From an uncultured archaeon (lineage in GTDB: Archaea > Halobacteriota > Methanosarcinia > Methanotrichales > Methanotrichaceae), in contig CABMDX010000199.1 in assembly GCA_902385025.1 (NCBI GenBank), forward strand, positions 1 through 6,079: a stretch of DNA of 6,079 bases, written 5' to 3'. The notes under the pieces are model-generated. The model did no database searches. It worked only from the letters and a program-made list of their open reading frames with translations, and was not told where the DNA came from. Of the stretch, positions 1 through 5,357 are shown in pieces (position 1 is the stretch's first letter; each line of letters begins with the position of its first letter). A program made the position numbers and the translations under genes.

Positions 1-1193
1 ACAACCACCCTGATCTTGTCTCCCTTCAGCTCCTCTGGCGCCAAGGCCTTGAGCGCCTCTCCCACTGCCTTGGACTTGCCCTTGAATCTTGGGCCCAGGG
101 CCTTGAAGTCGGGCTTGACCACCAGCTTCTGCCTCTTTTGGGGCTGGTCATAGTGCACGAAGACGCTGAGGTTGACCTTACTCGTGGCCGCATGCGCCTT
201 GAGGTCGTAGTCCGTCCTGTCCGCCACGCCCACGATCTCAATCCAGCCCAGGCGGTCCAGCAGAACCTCCGCATCCCAGCAGTCAGCAGCATAGTGGGCC
301 ATCTCATCTTCCTTATGCTGCCGGAAGCGCAGCTTGTCCGGGGCTACGCCCACGGCCAGCAAAAACTGATAGGTCCTTGCCACATAGTATGCCAGAGCCT
401 GGTGGGCCACAACTCCCCTCTCCACAGCCTGGCCGAAGGTCATCTCCTCTTCTGTACCCGTCTCCTGCGCGGCCTGGGAATAGAACTTCATCTTGATGTC
501 CCTCACCTCGCCAAAGCGCGGATGGGACTTGTCTCTGGGGTCGATGAATATCTCCGCCTCGGCCTGGGTGAACTCTCGCAGGCGAATCACACCCTGGCGG
601 GGCGATATCTCATTCCGGAAGGACTTGCCGATTTGAACCGCCGCGAAGGGCAGAGAGTCGCGGAAGTAGCGCAAAAGGCGCGGGAAATTTATGAACATTC
701 CCTGCGCGGTCTCAGGTCGCAGGTAGCCGGTCATCTTGTTTCCTGGACCGATCATGGTCTTGAACATGAGATTGAACTCATAGACCTGTGAGAGTTCTCC
801 GCCGCACTCCGGGCAGCCGATCTCGTTTTCCTGGATGCATTTGTAGATCTCCTCATTGCTCAGTGCATCCGGCACCTCCACGATGTGCTTGATGAGATGG
901 TCGGCCCGGTAGATCTCTTTGCACTCCTTGCAGCTTGTAAGCGGATCTGAAAAGCCGCTCAGGTGGCCTGAGGCCTGATAGATTCCCTCCACTCCGATGG
1001 TTGGGGCCTCAATTTCTGCAAAACCCTCGGAAATGACGAAGTACTGCCGCCAGATGTCCTCGATGCGTCTCTTCAGGGGCGCCCCCAAAGGACCGTAATC
1101 GTAAAATCCCGCCGCTCCGCCGTAGAGCTCAAAGGCCGGCCAGAGAAAGCCGCGTCTGCGGGCAAGTTCATTCACCAACTCGTTCTTATCCAT
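1..1193 (-). CDS. glyS: Glycyl-tRNA synthetase, archaeal/eukaryotic alpha2 type (C-terminal part beyond the window)
   Basis: This cytoplasmic class II enzyme charges tRNA-Gly with glycine using ATP. I translated the minus strand from ATG 1193-1191 and found 397 uninterrupted codons to the window edge; related archaeal enzymes are roughly 570-580 residues, so about the last third is missing. Visible landmarks are YDYGPLG (residues 31-37, motif 1 region), two CxxC pairs at C88/C91 and C127/C130 that suggest a zinc site, RPETAQG at 159-165, the class II motif 2 loop FRNEISPRQG at 192-201, and a GWIEIVGVADR block from about residue 316 that is typical of this family. Motif 3 and the anticodon-binding domain lie outside the window. 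A GAGG sits 6 bases before the ATG on the minus strand, supporting this start. The gene appears monocistronic, with a TATA-like element just upstream. The plus-strand open frame at 138-791 is its antisense shadow. Confidence 0.97.
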   Translation of the reverse strand, partial: MDKNELVNELARRRGFLWPAFELYGGAAGFYDYGPLGAPLKRRIEDIWRQYFVISEGFAEIEAPTIGVEGIYQASGHLSGFSDPLTSCKECKEIYRADHLIKHIVEVPDALSNEEIYKCIQENEIGCPECGGELSQVYEFNLMFKTMIGPGNKMTGYLRPETAQGMFINFPRLLRYFRDSLPFAAVQIGKSFRNEISPRQGVIRLREFTQAEAEIFIDPRDKSHPRFGEVRDIKMKFYSQAAQETGTEEEMTFGQAVERGVVAHQALAYYVARTYQFLLAVGVAPDKLRFRQHKEDEMAHYAADCWDAEVLLDRLGWIEIVGVADRTDYDLKAHAATSKVNLSVFVHYDQPQKRQKLVVKPDFKALGPRFKGKSKAVGEALKALAPEELKGDKIRVV

Positions 1194-1228
1194 GCCAATC
1201 CTCGCTATGGTTTTAGAACGCCAGAGGG

Positions 1229-1242
1229 TAATTTAACCTTTG
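1229..1242 (-). promoter_or_regulatory. Candidate TATA box with adjacent BRE-like bases for glyS
   Basis: On the minus strand this reads AAAGGTTAAATTA, an A-rich element next to an AT-rich core about 36-49 bases before the glyS ATG. With the usual archaeal spacing of about 25 bases to the start site, transcription would begin near 1206 and leave a short leader carrying the GAGG ribosome site. This rests on pattern and position only. Confidence 0.35.
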
Positions 1243-1357
1243 TCTTTGCATGGCGTCCTGTTCATTTATCAAACACCACAATTTAGAGCCTGGCAAAATA
1301 AGCAGATAATAGGCTGAATTGTCGTAGCCAGTTTTTGGTTCCATCTGCAAATGGCGC

Positions 1358-1363
1358 AAAAAA
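1358..1363 (-). terminator. Possible T-run terminator after the small membrane ORF
   Basis: The minus strand has six consecutive T residues about 25 bases beyond the TAG of the 44-residue open frame. Archaeal RNA polymerase often terminates at such T-runs without a strong hairpin. The run is short, so this is only mild support. Confidence 0.25.
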
Positions 1364-1387
1364 TGTTGATGGGCAGGACATCCTTCC

Positions 1388-1522
1388 CTAACTGAGGGCG
1401 GAGACTGCCAGAAGCATGCCAAAAGCGGCAGTTACGGTGCACAGAAGGATCGCATCGGCATATTTGTGATGCATAAGCCTCTTCAGGCTGATTATGATGC
1501 TGCTAATCTTGGTATCCTCCAT
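1388..1522 (-). CDS. Possible 44-residue single-span membrane protein, function unknown
   Basis: I do not recognise a family. The open frame can be read from ATG 1606 (72 residues), but I prefer the internal ATG at 1522, which gives 44 residues. A GGAG lies 9 bases before that ATG, whereas ATG 1606 has no ribosome site. A TATA-like stretch at 1584-1596 also lies inside the longer version. The short product begins MEDTK, has a basic amphipathic stretch around residues 5-20 (several Ile/Leu with Lys, Arg and His), then one hydrophobic segment from about residue 21 to the C-terminus (AILLCTVTAAFGMLLAV). This suggests a membrane-anchored micropeptide. A T-run follows the stop. It lies about 195 bases upstream of glyS on the same strand. 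It could also be chance; ATG 1537 is another possible start. Confidence 0.35.
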   Translation of the reverse strand: MEDTKISSIIISLKRLMHHKYADAILLCTVTAAFGMLLAVSALS

Positions 1523-1583
1523 TTTTTCACTCTCCATTCCCTTTGCCCCACTCACCCATTGCATGCATCCATCTAGATCGTCT

Positions 1584-1596
1584 GGATTTAAGTATC
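1584..1596 (-). promoter_or_regulatory. Candidate TATA-like element for the small membrane ORF
   Basis: The minus strand reads GATACTTAAATCC here. A start site about 25 bases downstream would fall near 1560, placing the ATG at 1522 and its GGAG in a short leader. The evidence is position and composition only. Confidence 0.25.
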
Positions 1597-1651
1597 TATT
1601 TTTCACATTGGTGTTTTATCAGAGCTTTATCCTCAATTTTCGATCATATGA

Positions 1652-1879
1652 ATCCCATGTAGCTGTTGTGTAGGCGGATCATCCATCCTTGGCAGTGGCA
1701 TTTGTCCAAATAGCGATATCCTTCGCGGGTCAGGTAGTGGAATAAGAGGCACCGGCATCGATGGAGAAATCGAACTGAACTATCTCGATGGTTTTCCCTG
1801 GAAAATGAACGATTTTTTAGCAAATCCCGATGGTTGCACTATCGTTCGTTCTGTCATAATTTCTTATATTGTTCCGTAA
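1652..1879 (+). pseudogene. Possible gene remnant: Gly-rich open frame lacking a start codon
   Basis: Between a TGA at 1649-1651 and a TAA at 1877-1879 there are 75 sense codons with no ATG, GTG or TTG near the beginning; the only in-frame ATG would give about 20 residues. The translation has regularly spaced glycines (GSGSGIRGTGIDGEIELN in the middle) and then an aromatic and acidic part (LDGFPWKMNDFLANPDG). It reads like protein rather than random sequence. I do not recognise the family, and chance remains a real alternative. Confidence 0.25.
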
Positions 1880-1964
1880 GAAGGGCTCTTTGCAAAAAAT
1901 GCACTGCTTGCAGGAAGATGATCTGGCGCCTCGCTATTCTGTGCGGGTAATGGAATATTCGAGT

Positions 1965-1994
1965 CCTCCGTGCCAGCTCTGTGTCCTCTGTGAC
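1965..1994 (-). repeat. Copy of a dispersed CACAGAGGACACAGAG-type intergenic repeat
   Basis: On the minus strand this segment contains CACAGAGGACACAGAG followed by a related CACGGAGG. Such motifs, made of near-repeats of CACAGAGG, ACACAGAG and CACGGAGG, recur in intergenic DNA of many prokaryotic genomes, often near GxxExxY-family genes. That link is from memory, and no GxxExxY gene is visible here. The open frame that crosses it (1854-2051, minus) is probably a by-product of the repeat. Confidence 0.4.
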
Positions 1995-2208
1995 TAATGT
2001 GGCAATAGTCCATGACCTGGTTATTATCAGTGGCAAACGACTTTCATACACAGTGGGCGCACAGAGCGTGCCATTAGCAATCGGTTGAGTGCATAGTAAT
2101 CAGGGTTTAGCCGCTGAAAATAGCGAAGAGCCGATTATCTTGAAGCTGGAGATGATCTGAAGCTGGGCAAATATGACCCGCCTGGTGTCATTTGGCAGGA
2201 CATGTGCG

Positions 2209-2295
2209 ATGAAGAAGTATCGCAAAAGATTTGGCTATGAAAGAATACAACCAACCGAAATCGATAAAGAGAGAATAATATTGGATGAAAATTAA
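2209..2295 (+). CDS. Possible 28-residue small ORF upstream of the tandem-domain protein
   Basis: An ATG at 2209 is preceded by AGGA with 8 bases of spacing and opens a 28-codon frame ending in TAA, 27 bases before the next gene. The peptide starts MKKYRKRFGYERIQ, is basic at the N-terminus and acidic at the end, and has no membrane segment. It may be a leader peptide or a small protein cotranscribed with the gene at 2323, or it may be chance. It overlaps the end of another short open frame (2124-2240). Confidence 0.2.
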   Translation: MKKYRKRFGYERIQPTEIDKERIILDEN

Positions 2296-2307
2296 AATCT
2301 GACAATT

Positions 2308-2313
2308 GAGGAG
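2308..2313 (+). promoter_or_regulatory. Ribosome binding site GAGGAG for the tandem-domain protein
   Basis: GAGGAG lies 9 bases before ATG 2323, a good fit to the archaeal anti-Shine-Dalgarno sequence. It fixes the start so that a complete signal peptide is encoded. Confidence 0.7.
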
Positions 2314-2322
2314 CAAAGCGAT

Positions 2323-3036
2323 ATGAAAGCATGGTATTATTTGGCGGCGCTGGCAATGCTGTGTTGCACGGCCATCCCCGCGTATTCTCAGGAACAGGTA
2401 ACAATGACAGTCTATGTTCATGATGGAAGTCTTAATGGTGCGCTGCTCTCCGGAGTCCAGATCACGGGACAGGATGCAGCGGGCAACGTCTTCAAAGCCA
2501 CAACAGACTCAAGTGGTGTCGCATTGGTAAGCGGTGAGCCTGGTGCCTGGCAGTTCGCCTTCCAAAAGGCTGGCTATGATGTGCTCTTCCTGAAGTACAA
2601 TGCCACAGAGAGCGAGGAGGCCGCAGCATATCTGGAAGAGAGCTCAACGGCAGGGGATGCGCTCACGGCACAAGAGGATACTTCCAGGCAGGAGGTCACC
2701 GATTCAGAGGCAGTTATATCCAAAAAAACTGATTTTGCAGAGGAAGATGCCTATGCTCAGTCGAATTACGCCTCCAGGAATCAGGTTGAGCTGACTGTAT
2801 ACGTTCATGATGGAAGTCTGAGTGGTGCATTGCTCTCCGGAGTTCAGATCATAGGACAGGATGCAAGCGGTAGCAACTTTGAAGCCACAACTGATTCCAT
2901 AGGCTCTGCAGCCGTCAGCGGGGCTCCAGGAACCTGGATATTCTCCTTTGTGAAGGACGGCTATACTACCCTCAACCTGTTATATAACGTCACAGAGAGC
3001 GAGGAGGCCGCAGCTTATCTTGAAGCTACGGCTTAA
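2323..3036 (+). CDS. Secreted protein with two tandem 81-residue beta-rich domains, function unknown
   Basis: The 237-residue product starts with a signal peptide (residues 1-22, hydrophobic core ending AYS before Q23) and has no further membrane segment, so it should be released or surface-associated. Two copies of one domain occupy residues 25-105 and 154-234, 129 residues apart and identical at 59 of 81 positions. Each runs from TVYVHDGSL through SGVQI and GQDA to a TTDS turn, an SG.PG.W stretch, and a shared end TESEEAAAYLE. The pattern (ligand-like strand, then a 'transformed over time' Gly/Asp turn, then a PG-W-F strand) resembles carboxypeptidase-regulatory or PEGA-like seven-strand beta domains; that is a fold guess. 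A Ser/Thr/Glu-rich linker (106-153) joins them. Similar secreted modules seem common in Methanothrix, from memory. A terminator follows, and the next gene is convergent. Confidence 0.85.
   Translation: MKAWYYLAALAMLCCTAIPAYSQEQVTMTVYVHDGSLNGALLSGVQITGQDAAGNVFKATTDSSGVALVSGEPGAWQFAFQKAGYDVLFLKYNATESEEAAAYLEESSTAGDALTAQEDTSRQEVTDSEAVISKKTDFAEEDAYAQSNYASRNQVELTVYVHDGSLSGALLSGVQIIGQDASGSNFEATTDSIGSAAVSGAPGTWIFSFVKDGYTTLNLLYNVTESEEAAAYLEATA
2395..2637 (+). repeat. First copy of the coding tandem duplication
   Basis: These bases encode residues 25-105 of the secreted protein. They align without gaps to 2782-3024, shifted by 387 bases. Similarity is clear at DNA level, including an identical stretch spanning the codons of TESEEAAA, so the copies arose by duplication within the gene. 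Confidence 0.85.
2782..3024 (+). repeat. Second copy of the coding tandem duplication
   Basis: These bases encode residues 154-234, the partner of 2395-2637. The copy has 22 amino-acid changes relative to the first, concentrated in its second half. The start (TVYVHDGSL) and end (TESEEAAAYLE) are conserved. Confidence 0.85.
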
Positions 3037-3049
3037 ATGACTTGGGAGA

Positions 3050-3098
3050 CAGGCTAAATCATTCAAAGGAACCCTTTAGCCTGCAAACTAATTTTTTT
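3050..3098 (+). terminator. Hairpin plus T-run terminator of the tandem-domain gene
   Basis: A perfect 9-base inverted repeat, CAGGCTAAA at 3050-3058 and TTTAGCCTG at 3075-3083, encloses a 16-base loop. Eight bases later comes a run of seven T (3092-3098), with another T-run at about 3116-3120. It begins 14 bases after the TAA. The layout matches an intrinsic terminator and separates this gene from the convergent methyltransferase. Confidence 0.65.
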
Positions 3099-3144
3099 CA
3101 TCTTTTGGTCTCCTCCTTTTTATTCCCAAATCCGCCTCAAATCT

Positions 3145-3246
3145 CTATTCTCTTTTTTGCAGCAATAATTCCACCTCTGCAGGAATATATGAGATCTTGC
3201 AGAGTCTTGGTGCCGGCATGAAATGAGTCTTTCTCAATATCTCAAA
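3145..3246 (-). pseudogene. Orphaned C-terminal segment of the methyltransferase, after an in-frame TGA
   Basis: In the same frame as the methyltransferase, 33 sense codons follow the TGA at 3249-3247 and end at TAG 3147-3145. They begin FEILRKTHFMPAPR and end ELLLQKRE. Methyltransferases of this fold usually have a glycine-phenylalanine step in a helix-turn-strand such as 'LEKNGFEVL'; here the order is AKKN, TGA, FEIL, so the stop stands exactly where Gly is expected and a GGA to TGA change would explain it. With this part the protein would be 218 residues. I read the locus as a recently inactivated gene or a sequence error; readthrough is possible but unsupported. Confidence 0.6.
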
Positions 3247-3801
3247 TCAGTTCTTCTTTGCGATTCCCACCAATTTATTCTCGCTGGGAATGGATATATG
3301 CGACTTGTCCTTGTCAAGGAAGCCGAATATCTTTCTTGGCCAGTCCAAGATCGGCGTTGAGACAATAAGGCAGCCCCCATCTTTGACTGATGCGGATATT
3401 TTCTCAAAGTTCTTCTCCAAATTCCGCGTGTGCTCAAGGACATCAAGAGCGGTCACAACATCAAAATATCCGTTCGAATAAGGAAATCTCCCGTCTAGGT
3501 CTACTATCCTAAGCTTTGCTTCTGGCGCGTTTTTTCCGGCCTTTTCAATTGCAAATGTGGAAATGTCGCATCCATGAATTTCGTCGAAAAATGGTGATAC
3601 CTCGCGTATGAGAAGCCCAAAGGCACAGCCCACGTCCAGATATCTTCCACCTTTCTTGCGCCCTTCTATAAATTCTATTACATTCTTGAAATACTTTTTT
3701 GGATCGATCTCATCATAGCATATATAGTTTGACTTTTTGTTTCCGTAGAAATAATCTTCATCAAAGAATTCTTTCATATTTATGATAACCTGTCCTCTCA
3801 T
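3247..3801 (-). CDS. Class I SAM-dependent methyltransferase, probably truncated by a premature stop
   Basis: The 184-residue frame carries the Rossmann-type methyltransferase signature: motif I YLDVGCAFG (residues 54-62) for SAM binding, an acidic motif II at GCDIS (77-81), FDVVTALDVLEH (113-124) in the motif IV region, and GGCLIVSTP (142-150). These match the Methyltransf_11/23 type; the substrate cannot be told. Neighbouring sugar or surface-polymer genes would be usual, but none is present. The end DKSHISIPSENK is typical of an internal position, not of a C-terminus, and the frame continues after the TGA (see 3145-3246). Two starts are possible: ATG 3801, which overlaps the stop of an upstream fragment as ATGA, and ATG 3777, which gives MKEFFDEDYF. 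Neither has a strong ribosome site. Confidence 0.8.
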   Translation of the reverse strand: MRGQVIINMKEFFDEDYFYGNKKSNYICYDEIDPKKYFKNVIEFIEGRKKGGRYLDVGCAFGLLIREVSPFFDEIHGCDISTFAIEKAGKNAPEAKLRIVDLDGRFPYSNGYFDVVTALDVLEHTRNLEKNFEKISASVKDGGCLIVSTPILDWPRKIFGFLDKDKSHISIPSENKLVGIAKKN

Positions 3802-3893
3802 CCCATAGCATCTGGCTCCTCAATCTTATGGGTTTTGCTCTTTTCAGCCTTCCCGGTGACAGATGCTTCTTCCTTCTTTTTCTGGTAAATGTC
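3798..3893 (-). pseudogene. Possible C-terminal tail of a lost gene upstream of the methyltransferase
   Basis: Between a TGA at 3896-3894 and a TGA at 3800-3798 there are 31 sense codons on the minus strand, beginning DIYQKKKEEASVTG and ending EEPDAMG. The lysine- and glutamate-rich character resembles a charged protein tail. Its terminal TGA overlaps the methyltransferase ATG as ATGA, the layout of translationally coupled operon genes. No start or preceding body exists, since the frame is blocked and then runs into the oxidoreductase on the opposite strand. I infer a remnant of an earlier operon partner; chance is a serious alternative. Confidence 0.25.
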
Positions 3894-3936
3894 TCATCCG
3901 CAAAAATGAAGTACGGCTGATAAACAATGAGGGGAT

Positions 3937-5004
3937 ATGGATCTATTCTCTCCTTGCCAATTGGGGCCCATCGAGCTTTCTAACCGCATCGTCATGGCTC
4001 CTATGACCCGCTGTCGTGCGGTTGAAGGAAATGTCCCGAGTCCCTTGTCCATTACGTACTATGTACAGAGAGCCCAGGCAGGCTTGATCATCACCGAAGG
4101 CTCGCAAGTCAGCCCTCTTGGGGTTGGCTTTATTCGCACACCGGGGATTTATTCTCAAGAGCAGGCTTCTGGCTGGAGGAAAGTGACCGATGCCGTCCAT
4201 CGTGCCAGGAGCAAGATTTTCCTTCAGCTCTGGCACGTGGGAAGGGTGTCGCACTCCGATTTACTGGGCGGACAGCAGCCGCTCGCGCCTTCTGCGCTTC
4301 CAGTAGAGGGCTACGTTCATGGGCCTTCGGGAAAAAAGAAAATCGAAATTCCACGCGCTATCAAGATCGATGAGATCTCTTCCATAATCGATCAGTTCAG
4401 AAAAGGAGCAAAGATGGCAAAGGAGGCTGGTTTTGATGGAGTTGAAATCCATGGGGCTAACGGCTACTTATTAGATCAGTTTCTGAGAGACAGCTCAAAT
4501 AAACGAACGGATCAATATGGCGGCAGCCTGCAAAATCGCGCACGTCTTCCGCTTGCAGTCGCAAAAGCAGTCGTCGACGTATGGGGCGCAGATCGAGTAG
4601 GATATAGGATTTCGCCGCATTTTCAGATGTATTCCATGTCCGATTCTAATCCTCGTGAGACCTTTTCCTATCTGGCTGGAAGGCTAGACGACCTCGGGCT
4701 TCTCTATCTTCACATGATCGAGCGTGTTGGAGGCTTGAATCAAACGGCACCCGAAGCCCGGCTGGCTCCCCTCATTCGGAACATCTTCCAAAGAACGCTC
4801 ATTCTAAATGGAGGATATGACGCCAAAAGCGGAAATCAGGCAATCGCGACGGGCGCTTCGGATCTAATATCATATGGCTCCCTTTTCCTGGCAAATCCAG
4901 ATCTGCCAGAACGTTTCAAGAGGAATGCTCCGCTCAATGCACCGGATATAAAGACATATTATGCAGGCGAAGAGCGAGGATATATCGACTATCCCGGCTT
5001 GTAG
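3937..5004 (+). CDS. Old Yellow Enzyme-family FMN oxidoreductase (NemA / 12-oxophytodienoate reductase-like)
   Basis: The 355-residue protein is a full-length TIM-barrel ene-reductase expected to bind FMN and use NAD(P)H to reduce activated alkenes, quinone-like or nitro compounds in the cytoplasm. Landmarks are LFSPCQLGPIELSNR at the N-terminus, APMTR (21-25, Thr near the flavin as in classical members), QLWHVGRVSH (97-106), the substrate-binding and proton-donor motif HGANGYLLDQFLR with H172, N175 and Y177, TDQYGGSLQNR (191-201), YRISP (223-227), NGGYD (291-295) and a tail ending GYIDYPGL. One expected residue differs: the usual FGR.F.ANPDL reads YGSLFLANPDL, with Ser315 for the conserved Arg. 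An in-frame TGA at 3928-3930 rules out earlier starts; GAGGGG lies only 2 bases before the ATG, an unusually tight spacing. The resemblance is to bacterial members, so lateral acquisition is plausible. Confidence 0.93.
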   Translation: MDLFSPCQLGPIELSNRIVMAPMTRCRAVEGNVPSPLSITYYVQRAQAGLIITEGSQVSPLGVGFIRTPGIYSQEQASGWRKVTDAVHRARSKIFLQLWHVGRVSHSDLLGGQQPLAPSALPVEGYVHGPSGKKKIEIPRAIKIDEISSIIDQFRKGAKMAKEAGFDGVEIHGANGYLLDQFLRDSSNKRTDQYGGSLQNRARLPLAVAKAVVDVWGADRVGYRISPHFQMYSMSDSNPRETFSYLAGRLDDLGLLYLHMIERVGGLNQTAPEARLAPLIRNIFQRTLILNGGYDAKSGNQAIATGASDLISYGSLFLANPDLPERFKRNAPLNAPDIKTYYAGEERGYIDYPGL

Positions 5005-5020
5005 CAGGGCAGCCTGAGGC

Positions 5021-5027
5021 AGGAGGT
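5021..5027 (+). promoter_or_regulatory. AGGAGGT, a strong but distant ribosome-site candidate for the small secreted protein
   Basis: This near-perfect Shine-Dalgarno sequence lies in the 38-base gap after the oxidoreductase, but 15 bases before the first ATG at 5043, which is wider than usual. No in-frame ATG, GTG or TTG lies closer. Its presence suggests the two genes are translated from one message. Confidence 0.45.
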
Positions 5028-5042
5028 CAGCGAAGATCAAAT

Positions 5043-5357
5043 ATGCATGAAGAGACCAGAATGGCTCCAATGAATTATATGAGACGTCTGATACAGATAG
5101 TGTTCCTGCTATTCGTGACAGCCGCCCTGGCCTGCAGTCAAGTTAGCCTCAACGGCTCAGGGGGACTGGCACTGCTCAATAGCATGACAGCAGGCTCTTT
5201 GAACCTGACCATTGACTCCATAAACGCATCCAATCAATTGCACAACATGAATGATACCTCAGACTCCTCCTCCAATTTGTGGTCATGGGGAGGCAAGCCC
5301 AAGGAGCACCCGCTAAATTATCCCGAGACGGATTATCTCAACGATTCTGAGATCTGA
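5043..5357 (+). CDS. Small secreted, sequon-rich protein of unknown function, possibly cut short by TGA
   Basis: I do not recognise a family. The 104-residue frame has a clear signal peptide: a basic n-region around residues 14-15 (RR), a hydrophobic core LIQIVFLLFVTAALA and cleavage after ALA (residue 30). The mature part is Asn/Ser/Asp-rich and has five N-x-S/T sequons (N37, N54, N61, N70, N100), as expected of an archaeal surface or secreted glycoprotein. The true start may be ATG 5043 or a later Met at residue 7, 10 or 13; the later ones give a more usual signal-peptide length. It follows the oxidoreductase by 38 bases on the same strand, so cotranscription is likely. The frame continues after the TGA at 5355-5357 to a TAA at 5481-5483. 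Confidence 0.65.
   Translation: MHEETRMAPMNYMRRLIQIVFLLFVTAALACSQVSLNGSGGLALLNSMTAGSLNLTIDSINASNQLHNMNDTSDSSSNLWSWGGKPKEHPLNYPETDYLNDSEI

Larger units (their letters stand above)
1607..2208. other. Gene-poor region with coding-like scraps, no intact gene
   Basis: I found no convincing complete gene in this stretch. It holds a stop-to-stop plus-strand frame at 1652-1879 with protein-like composition but no usable start, a dispersed repeat motif near 1965-1994, and overlapping short plus-strand frames at 2089-2159 and 2124-2240 that look like frame-broken coding sequence. The minus-strand open frames across 1854-2051 and 2135-2421 have no ribosome sites and look like shadows. I interpret the region as decayed DNA, but nothing here identifies the parent genes. 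Confidence 0.5.

Noticed and set aside
138..791. 217-residue plus-strand open frame
   Set aside because: It lies wholly antisense to glyS, whose minus-strand translation shows clear synthetase motifs. The long frame is a shadow of that coding strand.
1213..1422. 69-residue minus-strand open frame
   Set aside because: It has no ribosome site, covers the probable glyS promoter, overlaps the better small membrane ORF, and has no recognisable composition.
1758..1795. Imperfect inverted repeat around ATCGAT and TCGAT
   Set aside because: Pairing is interrupted and short, has no tRNA-like or terminator features, and is within what chance allows.
1854..2051. 65-residue minus-strand open frame
   Set aside because: Its TEDTELARRT stretch is a translation of the dispersed CACAGAGG repeat, and no ribosome site precedes its ATG.
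2135..2421. Two overlapping minus-strand frames of 89 and 77 residues
   Set aside because: They run antisense into the start of the secreted tandem-domain gene and contain its promoter and ribosome site region; they lack their own signals.
3145..3249. Selenocysteine or pyrrolysine at the methyltransferase stop
   Set aside because: Pyrrolysine uses TAG, not TGA. Selenocysteine is not known in Methanosarcinales, I saw no SECIS-like hairpin, and the expected residue at the site is Gly, not Cys.
3943..4452. Three minus-strand open frames opposite the oxidoreductase
   Set aside because: All are antisense to the well-supported Old Yellow Enzyme coding region and show no family features.
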